The translations under genes and the position numbers were made by a program. 64,000 nt of DNA from Bacteroidota bacterium (GTDB lineage: Bacteria; Bacteroidota; Bacteroidia; Flavobacteriales; Weeksellaceae): contig JAFAGO010000042.1 in the NCBI GenBank assembly GCA_023422635.1, positions 124,001 to 188,000 on the forward strand. Reading direction: 5' to 3'. The stretch's first letter is position 1; every line of letters begins with the position of its first letter. The notes below the pieces were generated by a model that saw only the letters and a program-made list of their open reading frames with translations, searched no databases and was not told the DNA's origin. Positions 49,127-57,855 of the stretch are shown in pieces.

Positions 49127-49402
49127 TTAATGATGACCACCAGAGTGTAAAAAAGGACCATCTCCTTTTGGTTGGCTGTAAACCACTTCAACTCCTGGCT
49201 GTTCAAAGATTTTCTTTCTGCGAATATCCTCAGGATCAAAAGGTTTTGTTTTTCCAAAATATTCTGCAAGCCCTTCAGTAAGCCATATCGGAATAATAAA
49301 ACCGAAAAACATAAAAATACACCAAAATCCCACTAAAAACATAGTGAAGAAATATACTGTCCAAAGGAACTGATAAAACGGCCAAAACGCTGATAATAAC
49401 AT
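49127..49402 (-). CDS. small membrane protein, unknown function
   Basis: A 91-residue protein rich in Phe and Trp, with one or two membrane helices between residues 5 and 45, then a charged soluble part (AEYFGKTKPFDPEDIRRKKIFEQ) and a His-rich end (HSGGHH). I do not recognise the family. The start at 49402 is chosen because a TATTTTTG element on the minus strand (49421-49428) precedes it by 18 nt. A terminator follows about 65 nt after the stop, so the gene has a defined monocistronic transcript. Divergent from fumC. Confidence 0.6.
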   Translation of the reverse strand: MLLSAFWPFYQFLWTVYFFTMFLVGFWCIFMFFGFIIPIWLTEGLAEYFGKTKPFDPEDIRRKKIFEQPGVEVVYSQPKGDGPFLHSGGHH

Positions 49403-49420
49403 ATTACAGTAGATTTTAGG

Positions 49421-49428
49421 CAAAAATA
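49421..49428 (-). promoter_or_regulatory. putative -7 element of the small membrane protein gene
   Basis: The minus strand reads TATTTTTG, 18 nt before the ATG at 49402. Confidence 0.4.
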
Positions 49429-49546
49429 CCGCATTTTTTCTTTACGGCAAAACCTTTTTGAATGAATTTTTTCATTTGTCAAAAAATCAGAATTTTAGTA
49501 AATTCGTGAGATTTCTAAATCTTGTAATAAAATACCATTATACATT

Positions 49547-50941
49547 ATGAATTACCGTATAGAGCACGACACAATGGGTGATGTTCAAGTTCCTGCAGAT
49601 AAATTTTGGGGAGCACAAACCGAACGTTCCAGAAATAATTTTAAAATCGGTCCTGAAGGAAGCATGCCTCACGAAATTATTGATGCATTTGCATACCTTA
49701 AAAAAGCGGCGGCTTACACGAATGCAGAATTAGGGGTGTTGGCCAACGAAAAAAGAGATATGATTGCTAAAGTTTGCGATGAGATTTTAGAAGGCAAACT
49801 CAACGATCAGTTTCCACTTGTTATTTGGCAAACCGGTTCTGGAACACAAAGTAACATGAATGTGAATGAAGTTGTTTCCAACAGAGCACATGTTAACAAT
49901 GGCGGAAAATTAGGCGATAAATCTGAAATTCATCCTAATGACGATGTAAACAAATCTCAATCTTCCAACGATACGTATCCAACTGCAATGCATATTGCTG
50001 CGTATACAAAAGTGGTAAAACAAACTTTACCAGCACTCGAAAAATTGAGAAATACGTTGGATGAAAAAGCTAAAAAATTTCAAAACGTAGTGAAAATTGG
50101 TAGAACGCATCTTATGGATGCTACTCCTTTAACATTAGGTCAAGAATTTTCCGGATATGTAGCACAATTGGATTACGCTAAAAAAGCAATTGAAAATACA
50201 TTAGATCACCTTAAGCAATTGGCTTTAGGTGGAACTGCCGTTGGTACAGGACTTAATACTCCGAAAGGATATGATGTGAAAGTTGCAGAATACATTGCGC
50301 AATTTACTGGACTTCCTTTTGAAACTGCTCCCAATAAATATGAAGCTTTGGCCGCACACGATGGTATTGTAGAAACACACGGAGCATTGAAACAATTGGC
50401 GGTTTCTTTATATAAAATTGCTCAAGATATCCGTTTAATGGCTTCTGGACCGCGTTCAGGTATTGGTGAAATTCACATTCCAGAAAACGAACCAGGTTCT
50501 TCTATTATGCCAGGAAAAGTAAATCCAACCCAAAACGAAGCGTTAACAATGGTGTGCGCGCAGGTTCTAGGGAACGATGTAACAATTTCTTTTGCAGGAA
50601 CACAAGGAAATTATGAATTGAATGTTTTTAAACCTGTAATGGCATTCAACTTCTTGCAATCAGCACAGTTGTTGGCAGATGCTATGATTTCTTTCAACGA
50701 TCATTGCGCTGTGGGAATTGAGCCAAATGAAACAAGAATTAAAGAATTGGTAGATAAATCGTTAATGTTGGTAACGGCACTAAATACGCATATTGGCTAC
50801 GAAAATGCAGCAAAAATTGCAAAAACAGCACACAAAAACGGAACAACATTAAAAGAAGAAGCGGTAAACCTAGGCCTTCTTACTGCAGAGCAGTTTGACG
50901 AATGGGTGAAACCAGAAGATATGGTGGGAAGTTTAAAATAA
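49547..50941 (+). CDS. fumC: class II fumarate hydratase
   Basis: A 464-residue iron-independent fumarase of the TCA cycle, converting fumarate and malate. Signature GSSIMPGKVNPTQNEALTM is complete; also visible are VWQTGSGTQSNMNVNEV, HPNDDVNKSQSSNDTYPTAMH and GRTHLMDATPLTLGQEFSGY with the catalytic His. Length is normal. Monocistronic, with its own terminator at 50962. An aspartase reading is unlikely given the QTGSGTQSNMN block. Confidence 0.95.
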   Translation: MNYRIEHDTMGDVQVPADKFWGAQTERSRNNFKIGPEGSMPHEIIDAFAYLKKAAAYTNAELGVLANEKRDMIAKVCDEILEGKLNDQFPLVIWQTGSGTQSNMNVNEVVSNRAHVNNGGKLGDKSEIHPNDDVNKSQSSNDTYPTAMHIAAYTKVVKQTLPALEKLRNTLDEKAKKFQNVVKIGRTHLMDATPLTLGQEFSGYVAQLDYAKKAIENTLDHLKQLALGGTAVGTGLNTPKGYDVKVAEYIAQFTGLPFETAPNKYEALAAHDGIVETHGALKQLAVSLYKIAQDIRLMASGPRSGIGEIHIPENEPGSSIMPGKVNPTQNEALTMVCAQVLGNDVTISFAGTQGNYELNVFKPVMAFNFLQSAQLLADAMISFNDHCAVGIEPNETRIKELVDKSLMLVTALNTHIGYENAAKIAKTAHKNGTTLKEEAVNLGLLTAEQFDEWVKPEDMVGSLK

Positions 50942-50961
50942 ATTCCCTCTATACATAATAC

Positions 50962-50992
50962 AAACCCTTTCTGATGAAGAGAGGGTTTTTTT
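50962..50992 (+). terminator. terminator of fumC
   Basis: An 11-bp stem (50962-50972 with 50978-50988, one G-U) with a 5-nt loop and a T-run. Confidence 0.85.
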
Positions 50993-51053
50993 ATTTTTTA
51001 ATGAATCACGGTTTATTTGGCGATTATTTTATAATTATAAGTTTACAAAGATG

Positions 51054-51124
51054 CTTCGACTTTGCTCAGTATGACAATCCAAATACCTTTATTCTCTGCG
51101 CTGTCAGTCTGAGCGTAGTCGAAG
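51054..51124. repeat. inverted pair of a dispersed REP-like element
   Basis: CTTCGACTTTGCTCAGTATGACA (51054-51076) and the reverse-complement type TGTCAGTCTGAGCGTAGTCGAAG (51102-51124) agree at 19 of 23 positions. The two face each other across 25 nt and would form a large hairpin. The TGTCA...CTGAGC...AGTCGAAG type is a common extragenic repeat in Flavobacteriia. A degenerate relative lies at 9175. Confidence 0.7.
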
Positions 51125-51158
51125 ATTTAGTTTCTAAAACGTATAATCAATTTTTTTT

Positions 51159-51166
51159 TAATTTTG
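51159..51166 (+). promoter_or_regulatory. putative -7 element of the SMR gene
   Basis: TAATTTTG, 15 nt before the ATG at 51182. No TTG at the usual spacing. Confidence 0.4.
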
Positions 51167-51181
51167 AACCCAAAAAATAAA

Positions 51182-51508
51182 ATGAACTGGATTCTTCTTG
51201 TGTTGGCAGGATTGTTTGAAATTGCTTTTACAACATGTTTAGGTAAAGCCAAGGAAAGTTCCGGAAGTGCGACTTACTTGTGGTACTTTGGCTTTATGCT
51301 GAGTTTGTTTTGCAGCATGTTCTTATTAATGAAAGCCACAAAAGTAATTCCTTTAGGAACGGCATATGCAGTTTGGACTGGCATTGGCGCAGTGGGAACG
51401 GTAATTGTCGGGATCTTGATTTTTAAAGAACCAACCACGTTTTGGAGACTCTTTTTTATTGCAACGTTAATTGGTTCAATTGTAGGATTAAAAGCGGTTT
51501 CTAATTAA
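51182..51508 (+). CDS. SMR family small multidrug/guanidinium exporter (SugE/Gdx-like)
   Basis: A 108-residue four-helix membrane protein of the small multidrug resistance family. The essential Glu is in LAGLFEIAFTTCLGKA (helix 1), and IPLGTAYAVWTGIGAVGTVIVGILIFKEP is the family core. The TAYAVWTGIG form and single-gene arrangement are closer to SugE/Gdx, a guanidinium exporter, than to EmrE; assignment within the family is tentative. The ATG at 51182 is preferred over the in-frame TTG at 51164, which overlaps the promoter. Acts as a dimer in the inner membrane. Converges with the ABC genes. Confidence 0.85.
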   Translation: MNWILLVLAGLFEIAFTTCLGKAKESSGSATYLWYFGFMLSLFCSMFLLMKATKVIPLGTAYAVWTGIGAVGTVIVGILIFKEPTTFWRLFFIATLIGSIVGLKAVSN

Positions 51509-51547
51509 ATTAAAAAAGCAGGGTATTGTGTACGCTGTTTCTTATTG

Positions 51548-52261
51548 TTATTCTTCAAAACTTACTTGCTCAGCAAAATACTGCTCCAAAACTTTTAGGG
51601 TTTCCATATTGGTTTCAATGTCGTGCACGACTTCTCCTTTGTTCAAAACTACAATTCTATTGCAAACTTCGGTGGTGTGTGCCAAGTCGTGACTAGAAAT
51701 TAAAAATGTTACTTGCTCATTTTGGGACCATTTTCGGATTAAATATTTCAGTTTAATTTGGGTGGATGGATCCAGATTGGCAAAAGGTTCATCAAGAACA
51801 ATGATTTCAGGATTTCCGATAAGCGCACCTACAATCCCAACCTTTTTCATATTTCCTTTAGAAAGATCGCGAATGTATTTTCCGGCTTTTAGAATTTCTC
51901 CGTTAAAAAAGTCTTCAAATTGTTTTAAAAATAAATCAACATCCCCTTTATTTTGTCCGCGAAGTTCTCCTAAAAAATAAAAATATTCTTCGGGCGTTAA
52001 ATACCCAATTAAAAAAGACTCATCGATAAAAGCGGAAACATGGTTTTTCCATTCCTCGGATTGATTTACTTTAACATTGTTGATGCTTACAAAGCCAGAA
52101 CTCGGCTCAATTAAATCCAATAAAAGACTAAAATAAGTGGTTTTTCCTGCTCCATTATTTCCTACCAAACCAAATGTTTCGCCTTTTGGAATGGTTAAAG
52201 ATGGGATGTTCAGCACTTTTCGCTTTCCGTATACTTTGCTTAGGTTTTCGGTTTCAATCAT
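51548..52261 (-). CDS. ABC transporter ATP-binding protein
   Basis: A 237-residue ATPase of the ABC-2 exporter type. Walker A GNNGAGKTT at residues 34-42, signature LSKGNMKKVGI, Walker B IIVLDEPFANLDP, and an H-loop in ISSHDLAHTTEVC. It is encoded 10 nt after the DUF5687 membrane gene, which supplies the permease. Substrate unknown. Such pairs in Flavobacteriia may export peptides, lipids or antibiotics. Confidence 0.9.
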   Translation of the reverse strand: MIETENLSKVYGKRKVLNIPSLTIPKGETFGLVGNNGAGKTTYFSLLLDLIEPSSGFVSINNVKVNQSEEWKNHVSAFIDESFLIGYLTPEEYFYFLGELRGQNKGDVDLFLKQFEDFFNGEILKAGKYIRDLSKGNMKKVGIVGALIGNPEIIVLDEPFANLDPSTQIKLKYLIRKWSQNEQVTFLISSHDLAHTTEVCNRIVVLNKGEVVHDIETNMETLKVLEQYFAEQVSFEE

Positions 52262-52271
52262 ATTTTTAGTT

Positions 52272-53741
52272 TTAATTTACTTCTTTAAAAGCTTGAAGTG
52301 CAGCGTATTTTTCTTTTTTATATCGTTTTACAATAAAATTGAAAACATAATCTTTTAATAAAAACCCTATTACGCCAACAATTGCAATGGAAGCCACGCC
52401 AGCGGCAATTCCAAAAAAGTACTGAAATACTCCATAAACCAGCATCGGCAGAAAGAGTTTAGGTAAAATCAATAAAATAGATTTTAAATTAAAGGCATTT
52501 TTATCGCCCATGCTTTTGGCTTTGGAATTTAAATCGATTGCAGATTTATTGAATGCGCCTCCCAATAACGTGAGATGAGAATTAACGCCAATGTTATATA
52601 AACCTGCAGCAAGAAATGTAACGTACACTTTCCATCCAAAAAACAGGTAAAATGACGACAATAGCATAGATGCGAAGATCACCATAATCATTAACCACCA
52701 TTTGGAAACCAAATATTTTTTATATGGCACGTTTAATGTCATCATCAAAGGATAGTAGGAACTGTCCCAACTTGGTACACGTTGTGCGAACATAAACATA
52801 AATCCGCCCGTTACAAAAATTCCCAAAAACATCATCATATACGGTTTTTGGTATGTTGAAGTGGTAAACATCAACAAGCCATAAAACAAAAACAAAACGC
52901 TGCTGATTATTGTACTTTGCGCGGCTTTGCTCCTTAATAACAAACGAATATCGTTATTAATGAATGTTCCAATTACGCCAAATTGGTTGAGAAATTGAAT
53001 GTTTTGAGTTTTTCCTACAGTCTTTTTTGTTTCCAGTGCTTTATCCAAATAAAAATTCTCTTTAATCATTTTGTAGGCGAGAAATGCAAAAAGAAATAGC
53101 AATCCTATCGGAATTAAAACGGTTAAAGAATGGGAGTAGAGCGGATAAAATAGCGCTTCTGATATTTCTGTTAGTTTGAAAAATCCTCGATATTCTAAAA
53201 GTCCAAAAACGACGAAAATTACAGCCAGAACGTAAGGAATCCAATCTTTTCCGTTGAGTAAAATATTCAGAAAATTATTGAAGTAAAAAATACTCATCAT
53301 TGCGATCAACCACAATGAAATTCCAACAACAGATAAACCAGACGATTGTACTAATAAAATGGCAAATGGAATAAAAAACAAGAGGTTTCCCCAATTAAAA
53401 AACGATGAAAATGTTTTAAGAATGGTGTACTTCACCAAAGTGCTTTTGGTGATCTTCATGCTTAAATATGGTTTTATATTTTGCGTTGGCATTTGCTGAA
53501 AAAAGTAACGAAATACCAAATCGTACGCCCAATAATAAATAAAAAATCGACTGAAAAGTTGAAGCGGATCCGTGTGAAATTTGCTTACCGCAAAATGATG
53601 CAGTGCGAAAGCACCCATAACAAATAAAGCGCCCATCGCGATATAAATGAAGAGCATTAAAATCTTCATTGCGATGCCAGTAGCAAATTCTTTGCTTCGG
53701 AAAAAGCTTTTGATTTCGAGAGAGAGAAGCTTGAAGTACAT
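52272..53741 (-). CDS. DUF5687 family ABC-2 type permease
   Basis: A 489-residue membrane protein with about twelve helices, the DUF5687 permease partner of the ATPase downstream. Start MYFKLLSLEIKSFFRSKEFATGIAMKI is typical, with an amphipathic basic segment before helix 1. It is first of the two-gene unit. An 11-bp perfect inverted repeat with arms at 53741-53751 and 53767-53777 sits directly on its start codon, a likely operator or RNA hairpin. The internal alternative ATG at 53754 on the same strand opens a different, non-conserved frame. Confidence 0.82.
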   Translation of the reverse strand: MYFKLLSLEIKSFFRSKEFATGIAMKILMLFIYIAMGALFVMGAFALHHFAVSKFHTDPLQLFSRFFIYYWAYDLVFRYFFQQMPTQNIKPYLSMKITKSTLVKYTILKTFSSFFNWGNLLFFIPFAILLVQSSGLSVVGISLWLIAMMSIFYFNNFLNILLNGKDWIPYVLAVIFVVFGLLEYRGFFKLTEISEALFYPLYSHSLTVLIPIGLLFLFAFLAYKMIKENFYLDKALETKKTVGKTQNIQFLNQFGVIGTFINNDIRLLLRSKAAQSTIISSVLFLFYGLLMFTTSTYQKPYMMMFLGIFVTGGFMFMFAQRVPSWDSSYYPLMMTLNVPYKKYLVSKWWLMIMVIFASMLLSSFYLFFGWKVYVTFLAAGLYNIGVNSHLTLLGGAFNKSAIDLNSKAKSMGDKNAFNLKSILLILPKLFLPMLVYGVFQYFFGIAAGVASIAIVGVIGFLLKDYVFNFIVKRYKKEKYAALQAFKEVN

Positions 53742-53777
53742 TTCTAGTTTTCATAAATAAGTATCAAAAACTAGAAA
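53741..53777. repeat. perfect 11-bp inverted repeat at the DUF5687 start
   Basis: Arms TTTCTAGTTTT (53741-53751) and AAAACTAGAAA (53767-53777) with a 15-nt spacer. No T-run follows on the minus strand, so it is not a standard terminator for recN. Confidence 0.65.
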
Positions 53778-53804
53778 ATGTTACACAAAAAAGCAACATT
53801 ATGT

Positions 53805-55454
53805 TTACTTCATCAGTTCTTCGGCCTGTTTTTTTGCAGCATCAGTAATTTCTGCACCCGAAAGAAGTTGTGCAATTTCAACAAGTTTTTCGGTTTCGTT
53901 AAGTGCAATAATATCCGATTGGGTTTTTCCGTTGATGTCCTTTTTCACTACTTTGTAATTGTAATCGCCTTTTGCAGCCACTTGGGCAAGGTGTGTAATT
54001 ACAATAAGCTGTAAATCTTTGGACATTTCCTTCATCACTTTTCCCATTTCGTTGGCAATTTTTCCAGATACGCCGGTATCAATCTCGTCAAGAATTAGGG
54101 TTGGAAGCGCTGTATTTTCAGCCATTATTTTCTTTACGGCCAACATAACCCGTGAACGTTCACCACCTGAAATTGCGGAATGAATTGGTTTTAAAGGGAA
54201 ACCACTATTCGCTTGAAAAAGAATTTCAATACCTTCTTTTCCAAAGGGTGTAAAATCGTTTCGATCGGAAAGTTGAACTTCAATTTTAGCTTTTTCTAAA
54301 CCGAGTTGTTGAAGGAGTTTTTCCATTTTCTTTTCGAAAACAGGAATACCTTTTACTCGATTTTGATGAAGTTTTTCTGCAAGATCATGTAACAAATCTG
54401 CCTGCTTTACAATATGGGCTTCGGTTTCTGAAATTAAAGTATCAATCTCTTCAAAACTATTTTGTTCGCTTGCGATTTCATCGCGAATAACGATTAATTC
54501 TTCTACCGTAGAAACTTTATGTTTTAATAAAAGCGCATTAATTACGTTGAGTTTTGACGAAAGTGAATCTAATAATTCAGGATCGGTTTCAATTTTTTCG
54601 GCTTCATTTTGAATTTCAAAAAGAATGTCTTTTAATTCAACAAAATGTTCCTCCACTCTTTTGTTTAAATCAGCAAAATGGATGGAAAGATCACTGATTT
54701 TCGACATTCGGTTTTTTACCTCCAAAAGCGAATCCAAGATACCAATTTCCTCTTGATCGAATCTTCCTAAAATATACGAAAACTGTTCTGAAATTTGCCC
54801 AACATTTTCTTGCAACGCGAGTGTATTCTGCAAATCTTCTAAATTCACATCATCTAACTGTGCTTCTTCAAGTTCGTTGAAAAGAAATCGTTTATACTCT
54901 GAATCTCGATCGCCATCTTGTTTTTTGGCTTGAAGATGTTCTAATGTTTTCTGTAGTTTCTTATACTGTTGAAACTCGGATTGAAATTTTTGAACCAACT
55001 TGTGGTTTTTACCAATGCCATCAATAATGTTGAATTGATAGGCTTCATCAAAAATCTTTGATGTTTCAAATTGCGAATGAATATCAATTAATTGTGCCGC
55101 TAATTTAGAAAGCACATCCAACGTCGTGGGTACATCATTTACAAATGCTCTTGATTTTCCGCTGGGTAGAATTTCTCTACGGATGATGGTTTGTGCTTCA
55201 AAATCCAAGTCATTTTCTTCAAAAAAAGTTTTTAAATGTTCCGACACCTGAAATTCAGCTTCTACAATGCTTTTATTCTCGGAATTTGAAATTGATTTTA
55301 CATCAGCTCTCTCTCCTAAAATCAACCGTAAAGCCCCGAGAATAATTGATTTCCCAGCACCTGTTTCGCCTGTAATTACTTGCAAGCCCTTGTGTAAATC
55401 GATTTCTAAAGAATCAATTAGTGCAAAATTTTGTATAAAAATCCGTAACAGCAT
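53805..55454 (-). CDS. recN: DNA repair protein RecN
   Basis: A 549-residue SMC-like ATPase of double-strand break repair. Walker A GETGAGKS at residues 29-36, a long central coiled coil, then signature SGGERSRVMLAVKKI and Walker B LILDEIDTGVSGKIANEMG. The start at 55454 (MLLRIFIQNFALID) matches the family N-terminus; the ATG at 55475 lies inside the terminator hairpin of the previous gene (55465-55487). It is downstream of porD in the conserved bamD - omega - coaBC - porD - recN order, but is probably not always cotranscribed because of that terminator. Confidence 0.95.
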   Translation of the reverse strand: MLLRIFIQNFALIDSLEIDLHKGLQVITGETGAGKSIILGALRLILGERADVKSISNSENKSIVEAEFQVSEHLKTFFEENDLDFEAQTIIRREILPSGKSRAFVNDVPTTLDVLSKLAAQLIDIHSQFETSKIFDEAYQFNIIDGIGKNHKLVQKFQSEFQQYKKLQKTLEHLQAKKQDGDRDSEYKRFLFNELEEAQLDDVNLEDLQNTLALQENVGQISEQFSYILGRFDQEEIGILDSLLEVKNRMSKISDLSIHFADLNKRVEEHFVELKDILFEIQNEAEKIETDPELLDSLSSKLNVINALLLKHKVSTVEELIVIRDEIASEQNSFEEIDTLISETEAHIVKQADLLHDLAEKLHQNRVKGIPVFEKKMEKLLQQLGLEKAKIEVQLSDRNDFTPFGKEGIEILFQANSGFPLKPIHSAISGGERSRVMLAVKKIMAENTALPTLILDEIDTGVSGKIANEMGKVMKEMSKDLQLIVITHLAQVAAKGDYNYKVVKKDINGKTQSDIIALNETEKLVEIAQLLSGAEITDAAKKQAEELMK

Positions 55455-55458
55455 AAGT

Positions 55459-55487
55459 AAAAAAGCTTTAAGCAAAACACTTAAAGC
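55459..55487 (-). terminator. terminator after porD, overlapping the recN 5' region
   Basis: Stem GCTTTAAG/CTTAAAGC (55465-55472 with 55480-55487), 7-nt loop, then a T-run of six on the minus strand that ends 4 nt before the recN ATG. Confidence 0.7.
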
Positions 55488-55529
55488 ATTACAAAAATAT
55501 TGGTTAAATTTTAGATGAACAAATGATCG

Positions 55530-56429
55530 TTATTTCCATTTGTGCCATTGATCGGTATTTTTAGGCACAAAGGTGGTTAGCATTGTTTTTAAGTCAGAGA
55601 TTTTAACACCTGCGTTGGATCCCATATTGAAAATCTCATAGATTTCCGTTTTTTTAGCATCAAAAAACACTGTTAGCGGGGTGTTCATTGCAAAATTGCT
55701 TTCGTATGCTTTCAGTTGCAAAAGGGCATCCGCAATGGTTTTCTTGGCTTGTGTTTGATCGGTTTTATACAAATTATCTAAACCAGAACGATGATAGGTG
55801 TAAAAAGTGGTTCGCAGCGTATTTTGTTCAGGTTTCAAAAGGTTATCCACCAAAGAACCTCGGGTTCTAATACCTTCCATTACGCTCCAGCCTGCATAAT
55901 TTTGGTTTTGAGAATTTTGAGAAATTTTCTGTGCTTTTTCAAACCACGCTTGTCCACTTTTTAATTTAAAACTGTCCGCATCATATCCTAAAATCATATA
56001 CACATAAAAACTCACTACATCAATTAAATTCTTGCCTGAAAATTGACGTTCGTTGAAAATAAGATTTTCATTTTCAGCATATTCGAATGCGAAAGCGTTG
56101 TCTTGCCAATTGAGTGTTGGTGTGGTATAGGTCGTATTATAAACAGGGCGATTCGCTTGTACAATTAAACTCGCTTTGTATGAATTGCCACTTCTTTCGG
56201 AAACGATAATCCCGAAACTGCAATTGATCTTCTCAAAGTTTTGAAGCTTTTTCCCGGTCCAACTCGTGTTATTGATGAAATCTCGCAACGATTTTTGCAG
56301 CGCATTGATCATTTGGGTATTGCTGCCTTGAACTTGACTGGCGTTAACGGTTACTTGAGCCAACAGTTCCTGAGCATTCGTGCTTGAAATGATAAAAATT
56401 GCAAAAAGTAAAGTAAATATTTTCTTCAT
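55530..56429 (-). CDS. porD: type IX secretion system protein PorD (DUF4835)
   Basis: A 299-residue exported protein of the DUF4835/PorD family. Signal peptide about residues 1-19 (ending TNAQ); mature start LLAQVTVNASQVQGSN, the typical block with a T/Q-rich beta start; the middle YVYMILGYDADSF and SWTGKKL are also characteristic. PorD is associated with the T9SS in the periplasm or outer membrane. Order with coaBC upstream and recN downstream is the standard Bacteroidota arrangement. The window also encodes a T9SS substrate (endonuclease at 41655). Confidence 0.88.
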   Translation of the reverse strand: MKKIFTLLFAIFIISSTNAQELLAQVTVNASQVQGSNTQMINALQKSLRDFINNTSWTGKKLQNFEKINCSFGIIVSERSGNSYKASLIVQANRPVYNTTYTTPTLNWQDNAFAFEYAENENLIFNERQFSGKNLIDVVSFYVYMILGYDADSFKLKSGQAWFEKAQKISQNSQNQNYAGWSVMEGIRTRGSLVDNLLKPEQNTLRTTFYTYHRSGLDNLYKTDQTQAKKTIADALLQLKAYESNFAMNTPLTVFFDAKKTEIYEIFNMGSNAGVKISDLKTMLTTFVPKNTDQWHKWK

Positions 56430-56465
56430 TATTGATTAAAAAAATAAAACGGAATTTATAACTAT

Positions 56466-57668
56466 TTATTTCGTTGAAAGTTCTTCCATCACGTTTAAAA
56501 TGTCTTGAGCAACGTTGTTTTTGGATTTTAAGCTGAATGTTCTGGTTTCTTCCTTCGTAATAATTCTCACTTTATTCGTGTCCTTTTGAAATCCAGCACC
56601 AGGATCGCGAAGCGAGTTCAGTACAATCATATCCAGATTTTTCTTTTCCAATTTCCCTTTTGCATTTTCAGCTTCGTTTTGGGTTTCCAAGGCAAATCCT
56701 ACCAAAAATTGATGCGATTTTCGTTCTCCCATCGTTTTTAAAATATCTGGATTTTTTACCAATTCGATGGTTAAATTGTCGTCGTTTTTTTTGATTTTCT
56801 CTTTAGCTACTTCTTTTGGAGAATAATCTGCAACTGCAGCTGCGGCGATTGCGAAATCAACGTTTTCGTAATATTGAAATACCTCATCGTACATTTCTTT
56901 TGCCGACGTTACGCGGTGAATTTCAATAGCTGAATTTTTCGTTTGAAGAGCACTTGGTCCTGAGATTAAAATAACTTTTGCACCACGAATTGCTGCTTCT
57001 TCGGCTAATGAAAATCCCATTTTACCCGAGGAATGATTCCCGATAAAGCGCACAGGATCAATTGATTCATAGGTTGGTCCTGCTGTGATTAAAATGGTTT
57101 TTCCAGATAATGATTTTTTTTGATGAGAAGAAAAATGCTGTTCAATGGTGTTGAATATTGTTTCCGGTTCAGCCATTCTTCCTTTTCCTACTAAACCGCT
57201 TGCAAGTTCACCTTTTTCGGCAGGAATGATTGTATGTCCAAAATCTTCAGCCAATTCAAGATTTTGTAGCGTTGATGGATGTTGATACATATCCAAATCC
57301 ATTGCTGGAGCAATGAAAACAGGACATTTTGCCGACATATACGTGGCAATTACTAAATTGTCGCAAATGCCGTGAACCATTTTTGCTAATGTATTTGCGG
57401 TGCAAGGTGCTACCAGAATAAGGTCTGCCCAAAGTGCCATTTCAACGTGTGAATTCCACGTTCCATTTTGATCAAAAAATGTAGAATATACCTGCTTTTT
57501 GGAGAGTACGGAAAGGGTAAGTGGAGATACAAATTGTGCAGCATTTGGTGTTAACAGAATTTGTACTTCAGCTTCATTACGGATGAAATCGCGAACCAGC
57601 GAATTGATTTTATAAGCGGCAATGCCACCAGAAATCAGGATTAAGATTTTTTTTCCTGAAAGAATCAT
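56466..57668 (-). CDS. coaBC: bifunctional phosphopantothenoylcysteine decarboxylase / phosphopantothenate-cysteine ligase CoaBC
   Basis: A 400-residue bifunctional enzyme of coenzyme A synthesis. The N-terminal CoaC flavoprotein half has GGIAAYK, the catalytic His in SHVEMALWAD and PAMDLDMYQHP. The C-terminal CoaB half has ILITAGPTYESIDPVRFIGNHSSGKMG. The usual CoaC cysteine in the ACGD-type loop is replaced: the sequence reads ELASGLVGKGRM with Ser157 at that place. porD follows after 36 nt; the omega subunit gene lies upstream behind a terminator. Confidence 0.95.
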   Translation of the reverse strand: MILSGKKILILISGGIAAYKINSLVRDFIRNEAEVQILLTPNAAQFVSPLTLSVLSKKQVYSTFFDQNGTWNSHVEMALWADLILVAPCTANTLAKMVHGICDNLVIATYMSAKCPVFIAPAMDLDMYQHPSTLQNLELAEDFGHTIIPAEKGELASGLVGKGRMAEPETIFNTIEQHFSSHQKKSLSGKTILITAGPTYESIDPVRFIGNHSSGKMGFSLAEEAAIRGAKVILISGPSALQTKNSAIEIHRVTSAKEMYDEVFQYYENVDFAIAAAAVADYSPKEVAKEKIKKNDDNLTIELVKNPDILKTMGERKSHQFLVGFALETQNEAENAKGKLEKKNLDMIVLNSLRDPGAGFQKDTNKVRIITKEETRTFSLKSKNNVAQDILNVMEELSTK

Positions 57669-57800
57669 TCTAAAATTGTTTGCACGAATTTAGTTAAAAT
57701 ATTTAAACTTAGCGCGTGTTTGAAATTTTACAGAGCATTTTTAATTCATAGCAAAAACGACTTTTAAAAATACAATTTAAACACGCTTATACAGAAAAAC

Positions 57801-57831
57801 AAAAAAGTCAGAAAGCTCCGTTTTCTGACTG
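57801..57831 (-). terminator. terminator of the bamD/omega unit
   Basis: Stem AGTCAGAAA/TTTCTGACT (57807-57815 with 57823-57831), 7-nt loop; a plus-strand A-run at 57801-57806 becomes a T-run on the minus strand. It separates the omega subunit gene from coaBC. Confidence 0.85.
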
Positions 57832-57855
57832 TATTTTTTGTAGATCTATGATATT

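Noticed and set aside
51510..51533. Hairpin between the SMR gene and the ABC ATPase gene
   Set aside because: Stem is short with a wobble pair and the T-run is interrupted; it may be a weak terminator but I cannot support it.
53416..53754. Alternative reading frame starting at the ATG at 53754
   Set aside because: It overlaps the well-supported DUF5687 permease in another frame and has no recognisable domain.
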